A DNA stretch of 14,489 bases, taken from JASFBA01 sp034433695 (lineage in GTDB: Bacteria > Chloroflexota > Chloroflexia > DTKN01). The notes beneath the pieces were generated by a model. That model saw only the letters and a list, made by a program, of their open reading frames with translations, ran no database searches and was not told the DNA's origin. Numbering within the stretch: the first letter of the stretch is position 1; each line of letters opens with the position of its first letter. Made by a program: the position numbers and the translations under genes. Shown here piece by piece: positions 1 through 5,650 of the stretch. The stretch lies in NCBI GenBank assembly GCA_034433695.1, contig DAOUAK010000139.1, positions 1 through 14,489 on the forward strand, given 5' to 3'.

Positions 1-82
1 CCTCGGCCCCGTCTCTTCGGGCAGAAGGTACTTTCCTTGCCCTCATATTCGGAAGTCGGGACTTGCCCAAATTTTCGGGAAT

Positions 83-110
83 GGGGTAGGGACAGGGCAA
101 GCCCTACCCC
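83..110. repeat. REP-like palindrome 1
   Basis: GGGGTAGGG (83-91) is the exact reverse complement of CCCTACCCC (102-110), separated by 10 nt that contain a further GGGC/GCCC pairing. Its CCCTAC end is shared with the palindromes at 251-275 and 2373-2394. This suggests a dispersed repeat family rather than a gene-specific signal. There is no T-tract, so it is unlikely to be a terminator. Confidence 0.6.
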
Positions 111-250
111 TACCCGGCTTGGAATTCGTCCTGCAACTCCTGACACTCTTCTGTGGTACAATACATCCGGGCACCTTCTATTTTCGTTCTGATCACGTCT
201 ATTCTACCATAGGCGAGAAACGTGGAGGTGCCCTCCTGTTGGCCAAAAGC

Positions 251-275
251 AGGGGCGCAATTTAATTACGCCCCT
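251..275. repeat. REP-like palindrome 2
   Basis: AGGGGCG (251-257) is the exact reverse complement of CGCCCCT (269-275), around an AT-rich 11-nt loop (caatttaatta). It is followed by ACAAA, giving the CCCTACAA end also seen at 2391-2399. Confidence 0.6.
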
Positions 276-319
276 ACAAAAATGGCGCGCACCCGGCCCA
301 TACGTCAAGGCGCGTCAAG

Positions 320-365
320 TCAAATGATCATGTTACCGAAGCCTGTTCGTTCCTTCAAATGATCA
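320..365. repeat. 11-bp direct repeat upstream of the SPFH gene
   Basis: TCAAATGATCA occurs at 320-330 and again at 355-365, 35 bp apart, upstream of the promoter at 469. The spacing is between three and three and a half helical turns. It could be a pair of regulator sites, or chance. I see no third copy. Confidence 0.35.
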
Positions 366-468
366 GGATGAGTGGGGGAAGAGAATGGGCCTGGGCTTGG
401 GAACAAATGAAAAAGGCCGCCTGATGATTTCCCGACTTTTTGGGGGCACACCCAGGGAATACGCAAGG

Positions 469-497
469 TTGACAAAGGGCACCTTTGCGGGTAAACT
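469..497 (+). promoter_or_regulatory. Sigma-70 type promoter of the SPFH gene, with palindrome in the spacer
   Basis: TTGACA (469-474), 17-nt spacer, TAAACT (492-497). The expected transcript start is near 504, with the ATG at 542. The spacer and the last two bases of the -35 box hold a perfect palindrome, CAAAGG-GCA-CCTTTG (473-487), which could be an operator. The promoter overlaps the longest possible reading frame (TTG at 485), which argues for the downstream start. Confidence 0.7.
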
Positions 498-541
498 GTA
501 GACAGGCCGGATTACTGTGGTTCACCAGGAGAAGAAAAGCC

Positions 542-1789
542 ATGGAGGATCTCGAGATCCCCGAGGAGGAAAGGGATCGTGTGCCCAGGGACAGGAGAGG
601 GATTCGGTTGCTCTTGCGGCTGGGCCTGATCATACTCGTGCTGGGCCTGGGTGGATACCTGGTCTGGCAAGGAGGGTGGCTGGGCGTCCTCTTTTGGCTC
701 CTCATGATTATCTTCCTGATCGAGCACTCCGTCGGCATCCTCTTCGCCCTCCATGACGAACCCGGATCCCGCTGGTACGGATTCCTCTTCTGGGTGTCCA
801 GCGCCTTTCTGGGTTCTCCGGCCGTTCAGATGGTGCGCCAGAAGGACCTGGAGGTCAAGACGGTGCGGCCGGCCGGACCGCTGGCTTCTCTCTTTGCCCG
901 GCTGGGGGCGCCGGCCATCGTCGTCATCGAAAACGGCCTGGCCGCCGTCTTTGAGCGGAGCGGAAAATTCACCCAGGTGCACGGCCCCGGCATCGTCTAT
1001 ACCCGACGTTTCGAGCGCGTGGCCCATGTGATTGACCTGCGTCCGCAACTGCGCCAGGCCGAGATCAAGGATATCCAGACCCGGGATGGCCTGAAGTTCG
1101 ACATCAAGCCGCTCTGGGTCCTCTTCCAGGTAGCCACCGAATATCCCCAGCAGGCCGATTACGGCTACTCCGAGCAGGCCGTGCTCGATCTGGTCTACCG
1201 GGGCGGGCTGCTCTACAATGAAAAGGGGGAGCGGATCGAATGGGGCCGGCGGGTGGTGGGGATGATCGAATACCACCTGCGACAGGTGGCTTCCCGATAC
1301 GACCTCCTGGCTCTGGTTCAGGGGGACGGGGGCAGGAATGCCCGGCAGAATTTTCTCCAGGAGGTGACGGAGGCGGCGCGTTCGGACCTGCAGAGGTGCG
1401 GTGTGCACCTGGTTGGGATTGATATGGGGGATGTGGAGGTGCCGGGCGAAATCCGGGCCCTGCTGGCCCTGCCGATTCGCCAGAGGGTGGACCTAGGATG
1501 GGCACGGACCCAGCGGAGCGCCGTCATCGGCATCTCCGAAGGGCTGCGACAGGCGATGGACCGGATCAAGGAAGCCATTCCCGAAGAGGCCGGGCAGAGG
1601 TCGTACCTCCTTCTCAATTTGATGGCCACGCTGGGGTCGGTTCTGGAGAAATTCCTGGAACTGGCCCGGCCTTATTACCGGGAAGAGCGCGAGGAACTGG
1701 AAAAACCGGCGGAGGAGGGCCGGCCGGCCCTGAGGCCGGGGATAACGAAACCGGAGGCCGGAGCGGCCGGAAAGAAGGAGGGGGGATGA
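542..1789 (+). CDS. SPFH/band 7 domain membrane protein
   Basis: Membrane-anchored SPFH (stomatin/prohibitin/flotillin) protein, 415 aa. The N-terminus is charged. Hydrophobic segments lie at about residues 21-42, 45-70 and 77-92. The SPFH domain runs from about 125 to 330 and begins with the typical stretch IVVIENGLAAVFERSG; motifs such as VIDLRPQLRQ and the DIQTRDGLKFDI block follow. The C-terminus is charged and Gly/Ala/Glu-rich. Such proteins build membrane microdomain scaffolds or regulate membrane proteases; the exact role here is unknown. I chose ATG 542 because AGGAG lies at 527-531 and the promoter at 469-497 overlaps any earlier start. No NfeD-like protease partner is adjacent. The gene converges with the minus-strand gene ending at 1798, only 8 nt away. 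Confidence 0.85.
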   Translation: MEDLEIPEEERDRVPRDRRGIRLLLRLGLIILVLGLGGYLVWQGGWLGVLFWLLMIIFLIEHSVGILFALHDEPGSRWYGFLFWVSSAFLGSPAVQMVRQKDLEVKTVRPAGPLASLFARLGAPAIVVIENGLAAVFERSGKFTQVHGPGIVYTRRFERVAHVIDLRPQLRQAEIKDIQTRDGLKFDIKPLWVLFQVATEYPQQADYGYSEQAVLDLVYRGGLLYNEKGERIEWGRRVVGMIEYHLRQVASRYDLLALVQGDGGRNARQNFLQEVTEAARSDLQRCGVHLVGIDMGDVEVPGEIRALLALPIRQRVDLGWARTQRSAVIGISEGLRQAMDRIKEAIPEEAGQRSYLLLNLMATLGSVLEKFLELARPYYREEREELEKPAEEGRPALRPGITKPEAGAAGKKEGG

Positions 1790-1797
1790 AAGGAGGG

Positions 1798-2313
1798 TCA
1801 GGAGGAAGGTTCGGTTTCTTTGCCGATGAGCCTGGGGGGTAGCCCGGTCGGTTCCCGCCAGAAGCGGTCTGCGGAAACCTGCTTGGACCAGCGCCGGGGA
1901 TCTTGCCGGCTACCGAGTGCCTGGAGGAGGGCCGAGACGACCTCGCCGATGCCCTGGTAGTAGCGGTCGGTCTGCGGAGAAGGTTGCTGGCAGGCCTGGG
2001 CGGAAATGGCCGAGCGATAAACGGCGGCGACGATGTTCTCGATGTCCTCCAGCCACCAGTGTTCGGTGCCCGAGGTCGTCCTTGGCCTTTTCCGCGAGGA
2101 AGTTTGGCGGGGAATCTGGTCGAGTTGTTCCAGGGGTAGCCCGAAGGCCAGCATGAGGGCCTGAGTAGCCACCCGGCATCCCCAGCGGTAGAAACGTTCC
2201 TCGGAGGTCGTCGGGCTGTTGTCCCCGGTATCCGGTTCGGGCAATATTTTGGCGGCATAAATCGCCAGAAGGATGTTACGGATGTCCTCGCCACTCCAGA
2301 TTTCCGAACCCAT
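1798..2313 (-). CDS. Unrecognised protein with internal duplication
   Basis: 171 aa, no family recognised. It consists of two related halves offset by 80 residues. Residues 4-23 (E-I-W..ED-IRNILLAIY) match residues 84-103 (E-H-W..ED-IENIVAAVY). A second helix at about 41-60 matches 118-135. The identical positions include E4/E84, W6/W86, E9-D10/E89-D90, N13/N93 and Y19/Y99. The duplication itself is good evidence that the frame is translated. There is no signal peptide or membrane segment, so the protein is probably cytoplasmic and helical. The ATG is preceded by AGAGG (2325-2321) with 7-nt spacing, and a consensus promoter lies at 2450-2422 on the same strand. The ~100-nt 5' leader contains two perfect hairpins (2351-2394). 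The gene is convergent with the SPFH gene and divergent from the gene at 2462. Confidence 0.7.
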   Translation of the reverse strand: MGSEIWSGEDIRNILLAIYAAKILPEPDTGDNSPTTSEERFYRWGCRVATQALMLAFGLPLEQLDQIPRQTSSRKRPRTTSGTEHWWLEDIENIVAAVYRSAISAQACQQPSPQTDRYYQGIGEVVSALLQALGSRQDPRRWSKQVSADRFWREPTGLPPRLIGKETEPSS

Positions 2314-2350
2314 CGGTCATCCTCTTGGAACCGGTCCGAAAATAGGCGTG

Positions 2351-2394
2351 GGACGGTCTGAAGAGGCCGTCCGGGCAGGTTAAAAAGCCTGCCC
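2351..2394. repeat. Two adjacent hairpins, the second REP-like
   Basis: GGACGG (2351-2356) pairs with CCGTCC (2367-2372). Immediately after, GGGCAGG (2373-2379) pairs with CCTGCCC (2388-2394) around an A/T-rich loop and is followed by TACAAG. The second resembles the palindromes at 83-110 and 251-275. Both would be transcribed in the 5' leader of the minus-strand gene 1798-2313. Confidence 0.6.
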
Positions 2395-2421
2395 TACAAG
2401 TTTTCGGTATCTCCGGAAAAT

Positions 2422-2450
2422 AGTGTAGCACATCTTTTCGACAATGTCAA
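2422..2450 (-). promoter_or_regulatory. Sigma-70 promoter for the minus-strand gene 1798-2313
   Basis: Reading the minus strand: TTGACA (2450-2445), 17-nt spacer, TACACT (2427-2422). The expected transcript start is near 2415, about 100 nt before the ATG at 2313. The -35 box overlaps the Shine-Dalgarno of the divergent gene at 2462 (AAGGAGG, 2449-2455). Confidence 0.75.
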
Positions 2451-2461
2451 GGAGGAAAAAG

Positions 2462-3019
2462 ATGTTGGGCTCCGATTGGCTGGAATACTTCCCTGAACAA
2501 CTCCTCACCCTGGATGCCATGCGGACGATTTTCCGACAGGTGCGCGAAACCTTTACCTGGTCCTGGCCGAACAAGCGGGCCGAGCGGGAGTGGCGCCGGC
2601 TGGCCGGGATGGTCCTGGAGGCCCTGGAGGAGGCGTTCATCTGGGGAGCGGTGGTCAAAGGACGGTGGGTGGGCCGGATTCATGACCGCCTGGCCGCCCT
2701 GGAAAGCGGGAAAGGAAAGGCTTCGGTCCGGACGGTACGGGAGGTCCGGGCCGCCTACATCACTTTCCTGGACCGGCTTTACGGGGCCATCTTTCGGCAC
2801 GTGCTCGCGCATATGCCAACGGCCCTCCCCACCGAGGTCGGGTATTTCCACCTCAGTCAGGTGGTTGTCTTCCGTTACGCTCGGCTGCGGGACGCGGAGA
2901 AGCCGGCCCTGGAGGAACTTTTGGAGTTTCTCTATCTGGGCGGCCCGCGTTTCGAGATGGTGTTCTCCTGGCAGCCGCCGGGCGGAAAGGAAGGGGAAAC
3001 CCTCCTTCGGCTCCGATAA
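2462..3019 (+). CDS. Unrecognised helical protein
   Basis: 185 aa, no family recognised. The composition suggests a mostly alpha-helical soluble protein rich in aromatic and charged residues, for example the stretches FRQVRETFTWSW and ITFLDRLYGAIFRHVLAHM, with a Gly/Pro-rich basic tail. No membrane segment, signal peptide, metal-binding cluster or nucleotide-binding loop is visible. The ATG at 2462 is preferred over the in-frame ATG at 2444 because a full AAGGAGG (2449-2455) sits 6 nt upstream of it. The gene is divergent from 1798-2313; I could not find a convincing promoter on its own strand. Codon use looks like that of the neighbouring GC-rich genes. Confidence 0.7.
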   Translation: MLGSDWLEYFPEQLLTLDAMRTIFRQVRETFTWSWPNKRAEREWRRLAGMVLEALEEAFIWGAVVKGRWVGRIHDRLAALESGKGKASVRTVREVRAAYITFLDRLYGAIFRHVLAHMPTALPTEVGYFHLSQVVVFRYARLRDAEKPALEELLEFLYLGGPRFEMVFSWQPPGGKEGETLLRLR

Positions 3020-3403
3020 GGGCCATCCGTGCCCTTTCTTGTCCGTGCCGGCCAAGCGTGCAAGCCATAAGGGGGAAAGTTGATGCCGACATCCTACTTG
3101 ATAAACCCCCGTCTTCATGGTAAAATAAAGGAGGTTTGCAGGTCACTGCGTTCTATTCCGGACGACGCGGCGCACTGGACCGGGCAACCCATGGTTTTCT
3201 GGTCGCGGCGACAGCCGGCGGTTTCTATGCGAATACGGGAAGCAACGAGTTCATCTACCGCGATCGGTTTCAGCACAGCAGTTGGCTGGCGATACCCATC
3301 CTTCTCTGGACGACTTCACCCGGCACGATGGAGTTCGAGGACGGGACTAGACCTGCGCGACCCGCCGTGGAAGTTACTGAAACCGCTAATCCGGTGGTAA
3401 GCG
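3020..3403 (+). other. 384-nt stretch with promoter and a possible gene remnant
   Basis: No convincing complete gene. A strong promoter lies at 3098-3126. After it, the frame starting near 3136 reads a plausible protein-like stretch (ATHGFLVAATAGGFY, then RDRFQHSSWLAIPIL) until about 3375. It has no well-placed ribosome binding site and runs on into the nucleotidyltransferase gene in a different frame, where the peptide turns Gly/Arg/Pro-rich. This could be a decayed or truncated gene, or the leader of the following pair. I do not recognise the peptide. Confidence 0.4.
3098..3126 (+). promoter_or_regulatory. Sigma-70 promoter upstream of the MNT-HEPN pair
   Basis: TTGATA (3098-3103), 17-nt spacer, TAAAAT (3121-3126). 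The expected transcript start is near 3133, giving a leader of about 270 nt before the nucleotidyltransferase ATG at 3404. The -10 box TAAAAT is the same as in the polA promoter. Confidence 0.65.
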
Positions 3404-3727
3404 ATGGAAGAGACTCTAAGGGAAGTCAAACGGATCATTCAGGAAGAGGTGGAAGGCGCAGGTTACCGGGTGCGACGTCTCCTCCTTTTCGGCAGCCGGG
3501 CCCGCGGAGAGGCCCGGCCTGACAGCGACTGGGACTTTTATGTGATCATCGACGCCGATGCCGATCGCCAAACCCGCCACGCTATTGCCTCCCGCATCTG
3601 CTGGCGGCTGGCCTTGGAAGGAACCGTCGTTGACGTCTTTGTGCAATCAGAACGCGTGGTGCGGGAACGGGAAGGAGATGTCGGCAGCCTCACGTATTAT
3701 GCGCTGAAAGAGGGTGTCGCGCTATGA
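3404..3727 (+). CDS. MNT-type minimal nucleotidyltransferase (antitoxin-like)
   Basis: 107 aa, the usual length for minimal nucleotidyltransferases of the DNA polymerase beta superfamily. The signature GSx10DxD is complete: G30-S31, then D42 and D44 in the segment PDSDWDFYVI. A third acidic residue, D77, lies in TVVDVFV. Catalytic capacity is therefore expected. In characterised MNT-HEPN pairs the nucleotidyltransferase neutralises the HEPN partner, in MntA-HepT by AMPylating it; whether that holds here is inferred. The ATG has a weak Shine-Dalgarno (GGTGG, 3393-3397). The stop codon overlaps the start of the HEPN gene (ATGA, 3724-3727), so the two are translationally coupled. An alternative role in small-molecule modification cannot be excluded. 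Confidence 0.85.
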   Translation: MEETLREVKRIIQEEVEGAGYRVRRLLLFGSRARGEARPDSDWDFYVIIDADADRQTRHAIASRICWRLALEGTVVDVFVQSERVVREREGDVGSLTYYALKEGVAL

Positions 3728-4128
3728 GTGAGGCCACCGTTCGGCGTTGGATTCAAAAGGCTGAGAACGATCTCAAGATCGGCGAGGACGAGATGTGTAT
3801 GCCGGATCCGGCGACCGATATGGTGTGCTTCCACATGCAGCAGTGCGCAGAAAAATACCTTAAGGCATTCTTGATCTTCCACCGCCAGGAACCTCCCCGG
3901 ACGCATCGCTTGGCGGCGTTGATTGCGCGATGTGGGCAGATCGATCCTTCGTTCGTCGAGATGATGGAGTGGGGGGTGGATGACTTGACTCCCTATGCAA
4001 CCGAGATGCGTTACGCGGAGGAATTTGCTCTCCCGGATCTCGAAGAAACCCAAAGGGCCATCACTCTGGCGAAACGCGTTCGGACCTTGGTGCTGGAGAG
4101 GCTGACGCAGAGGGGATTGAGCCTTTAG
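3724..4128 (+). CDS. HEPN domain protein (toxin-like partner of MNT)
   Basis: 134 aa, all-helical HEPN protein. The family hallmark is the block around residues 36-50, FHMQQCAEKYLKAFL (HxxQQxxEKxLKA), followed by RTHRLAALI. R54 and H61 are spaced Rx6H, within the Rx4-6H range of RNase-type HEPN toxins, so an RNA-cleaving activity is possible but not shown. It overlaps the upstream nucleotidyltransferase by 4 nt, the standard MNT-HEPN arrangement. It belongs to the HEPN family found next to MNT genes in many archaea and thermophilic bacteria and is not clearly the DUF86/HepT type. The internal segment is acidic and ends with a basic amphipathic helix. No downstream gene on this strand is close enough to be co-transcribed. 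Confidence 0.85.
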   Translation: MSEATVRRWIQKAENDLKIGEDEMCMPDPATDMVCFHMQQCAEKYLKAFLIFHRQEPPRTHRLAALIARCGQIDPSFVEMMEWGVDDLTPYATEMRYAEEFALPDLEETQRAITLAKRVRTLVLERLTQRGLSL

Positions 4129-4156
4129 GAGATGTCGCCTATGCACACCCTTCACC

Positions 4157-4179
4157 CGGTAGCCCCTTCCGGGCATCGC
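4157..4179 (-). repeat. Dispersed repeat, copy 1
   Basis: Read on the minus strand this matches 9122-9144 almost exactly. Both begin GCGATGCCCG, continue AAGGGGC and end TACCG or ACCG, with two single-base differences (an extra G and a missing G). Here it lies in the gap between two convergent genes. On the plus strand CCGGGC-atc-GCCCGG (4169-4183) forms a short perfect hairpin. Confidence 0.5.
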
Positions 4180-4197
4180 CCGGCCGGGACCGTCGCC

Positions 4198-4440
4198 TTA
4201 TGGCGTCGGCGTGACGACCGGCGTGGGAGGGGCCGGCATCGTGGGTGGGACGGGGGTCAGGGTCGGGATGAGGAACCGCCCCGGCACCTCGGTCCAGGGC
4301 AACGGCGTGGGTAGGGGAGCCTTCCAGGCGCAGGAGCGGGGCCAGATAACCACCAGAATCAGCACGGCCAGAACGACGGCCACCAGGGCCAGGAGTTCCA
4401 GCCGGCCGCTCCAGGAGTTGTTCGCTTTCCGTGTACCCAT
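4198..4440 (-). CDS. Small single-pass membrane protein with Pro/Thr-rich tail
   Basis: 80 aa. A short basic N-terminus (MGTRKANNSWSGR) is followed by one strongly hydrophobic segment (about residues 14-33, ELLALVAVVLAVLILVVIW). About 45 residues rich in Pro and Thr follow, ending PTPVVTPTP. By the positive-inside rule the tail would be outside the cell. Similar TP-rich tails are common in Chloroflexota surface proteins (general knowledge). The ATG is preceded by GAAGGAGA (4452-4445) and by a consensus promoter at 4500-4472, so this is very probably a real gene although short. No function is recognised. It is transcribed away from the ECF operon, and the two promoters touch. Confidence 0.75.
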   Translation of the reverse strand: MGTRKANNSWSGRLELLALVAVVLAVLILVVIWPRSCAWKAPLPTPLPWTEVPGRFLIPTLTPVPPTMPAPPTPVVTPTP

Positions 4441-4471
4441 ACGGTCTCCTTCTCTTGCGTTTTGCGCTGCC

Positions 4472-4500
4472 AGTGTACCACGGGGCAGGAGGGATGTCAA
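4472..4500 (-). promoter_or_regulatory. Sigma-70 promoter of the small membrane protein
   Basis: Minus strand: TTGACA (4500-4495), 17-nt spacer, TACACT (4477-4472). It lies about 25 nt upstream of the Shine-Dalgarno. Its -35 box is separated by a single base from the -35 box of the divergent promoter at 4502. Confidence 0.8.
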
Positions 4501-4501
4501 G

Positions 4502-4530
4502 TTGCACCGGGCCGAATTTTGTGGTATCAT
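4502..4530 (+). promoter_or_regulatory. Sigma-70 promoter of the ECF-coaX operon
   Basis: TTGCAC (4502-4507), 17-nt spacer, TATCAT (4525-4530). The expected transcript start is near 4537, about 250 nt before the ecfA1 ATG. No other good promoter is visible between here and ecfA1. Confidence 0.65.
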
Positions 4531-4536
4531 GACTTT

Positions 4537-4786
4537 GCCACCGACCCCCGGGTGGGCGGTGAGCCAGGGCGGCCGGCGGCCGCAAGTGCAGGCATAGTTC
4601 AGGATCGTCGCTGGGATCGCAGGGCGACCGAGACGGCGAGGTGGCGATGGAAAGAGCATCATCCTCCGGGGAGCCCTGGAGGATTTTTTGTGGGGATCTC
4701 CCCCTTTTCCCCGGCCGGTTGGCCGCTTCTCCCCTCGTCTGCCGACGTCTCCCTTCCTTCCCCGGAGAAACAGGTAGGCGTGGAGG
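4537..4786 (+). ncRNA. Candidate cis-regulatory leader (attenuator or riboswitch) of the ECF operon
   Basis: A ~250-nt leader runs between the promoter at 4502 and ecfA1. Visible structures in order: CACCG/CGGTG stem (4539-4561); GCGGCC-GGC-GGCCGC (4569-4583); GTCGC/GCGAC stem (about 4607-4627); a hairpin pairing GAGG (4638-4641) and GATG (4646-4649) with CATC (4657-4660) and CCTC (4663-4666); and the terminator at 4663-4689. The fourth structure uses bases of the terminator's 5' arm, so the two exclude each other, as in a transcriptional attenuator. A C/T-rich unstructured stretch leads to ecfA1. I saw no TPP, FMN or cobalamin riboswitch motif. An independent ~150-nt small RNA is the alternative reading. 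Confidence 0.5.
4663..4689 (+). terminator. Intrinsic terminator inside the ECF leader
   Basis: CCTCCGGG (4663-4670) pairs with CCCTGGAGG (4674-4682) in an 8-bp stem with one G-U pair and a GAGC loop. It is followed by A and six T (4684-4689). It lies between the operon promoter and the first gene, about 100 nt upstream of the ecfA1 start, so transcription must read through it for the operon to be expressed. Confidence 0.75.
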
Positions 4787-5650
4787 ATGGACGAACCCCT
4801 GATCTGCGTCCGGAACCTGCATTTTGCGTACCCTGCCGGCGGGTCTCTCCGGCCGGCGCTCAACGGCATTGACCTGGACATCTGGCCGGGCGAGTATATC
4901 GCCCTCATCGGCCCCAACGGCTCCGGCAAGACAACTCTGGCCCGCCACCTTAACGCCCTGCTTCTGCCCACCGAGGGGGATGTCTGGGTACAGGGAATGA
5001 ACACAAAGGACCCACACTGCTGGCAGGCGATTCGCCGCACGGTGGCAATGGTCTTTCAGAACCCGGACAGCCAGGTCGTCGCCACGGTGGTGGAGGAGGA
5101 CGTCGCCTTCGGCCCGGAGAACCTGGGGGTGCCGGAGGAGGAGTTGCGTCGCCGGGTGGACTGGGCGCTGGAGGTGGTCGGCCTTTCGGCACAGCGGCAT
5201 CGTGCGCCTCAACACCTCTCCGGTGGCCAGAAGCAACGGCTGGCCCTGGCCGGGGCGCTGGCCATGCTGCCCCGCTGTCTGGTGCTGGACGAGGCCACCT
5301 CGATGCTCGACCCGGCCGGCCGGTGGGCCGTCTTGGAGATCGTCCGGGAACTCTATCATCGGGGAATGACCGTCGTTGCCATTACCCAGGATATGGAAGA
5401 GGTTGTCTGGGCTGAGCGGGTCGTCGTCATGGCCGAGGGACGCATCGTCCTTCAGGGTTCGCCCCGCGAGGTGCTGGCGCAGGAGGAAAGGCTGTATGCC
5501 CTGGGCCTGGACGTTCCGCCGCTGGTCCGGCTTTCCCGCGCCTTACATGCCCGTATTCCCGACTTCCCGGACGGCCTGCTGACCCCGGCCGAGTTTGTCG
5601 CGGCCGTCCGGGAGCGTATCCACAGAGGCAGACGATGGACCGAGCCCTGA
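4787..5650 (+). CDS. ecfA1: ECF transporter ATPase EcfA1
   Basis: 287 aa, the usual length for an energy-coupling-factor ATPase. It hydrolyses ATP to drive vitamin uptake as a heterodimer with EcfA2 on the cytoplasmic face. Walker A GPNGSGKTT is at 42-50, Q-loop Q91 in FQNPDSQ, signature LSGGQ at 144-148, Walker B LVLDE at 165-169. The switch residue after the H-loop is Q201 (AITQDMEE), where the family normally has His. The C-terminal ~60 residues are the ECF-type extension. The ATG is directly preceded by GGAGG (4782-4786) with no spacer, which is unusual; AGGTAGG (4772-4778) is better spaced. The gene overlaps ecfA2 by 16 nt. It is the first gene of the operon and lies behind the terminator leader. 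Confidence 0.92.
   Translation: MDEPLICVRNLHFAYPAGGSLRPALNGIDLDIWPGEYIALIGPNGSGKTTLARHLNALLLPTEGDVWVQGMNTKDPHCWQAIRRTVAMVFQNPDSQVVATVVEEDVAFGPENLGVPEEELRRRVDWALEVVGLSAQRHRAPQHLSGGQKQRLALAGALAMLPRCLVLDEATSMLDPAGRWAVLEIVRELYHRGMTVVAITQDMEEVVWAERVVVMAEGRIVLQGSPREVLAQEERLYALGLDVPPLVRLSRALHARIPDFPDGLLTPAEFVAAVRERIHRGRRWTEP

Larger units (their letters stand above)
1..468. other. Intergenic region with palindromic repeats, no convincing gene
   Basis: No credible gene is seen before the promoter at 469. The stretch holds two palindromic repeats and an 11-bp direct repeat, listed separately. On the minus strand a frame of about 50 codons stays open down to a TAG at 110-112. Its tail reads as a plausible peptide (for example TTEECQELQDEFQAG), but it has no clear start codon with a ribosome binding site. 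It may be a gene remnant or chance. Confidence 0.5.

Noticed and set aside
110..250. Minus-strand frame of about 50 codons ending at a TAG at 110-112
   Set aside because: It reads like a protein tail but lacks a start codon with a ribosome binding site and is bounded upstream by a repeat with a stop. Noted only as a possible remnant.
512..1408. 298-codon minus-strand frame opposite the SPFH gene
   Set aside because: The peptide is rich in His, Pro and Gly without domains. The plus-strand SPFH reading is clear.
4537..4690. Known vitamin riboswitch or SRP RNA in the ECF leader
   Set aside because: I looked for the CTGAGA TPP motif, FMN and cobalamin box sequences and the SRP GGAA-AGCAGCC core and found none.
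4139..5359. 406-codon minus-strand frame across ecfA1 and the leader
   Set aside because: It is antisense to the clear EcfA1 motifs. Only the 80-codon gene at 4198-4440, in another frame, has start signals.
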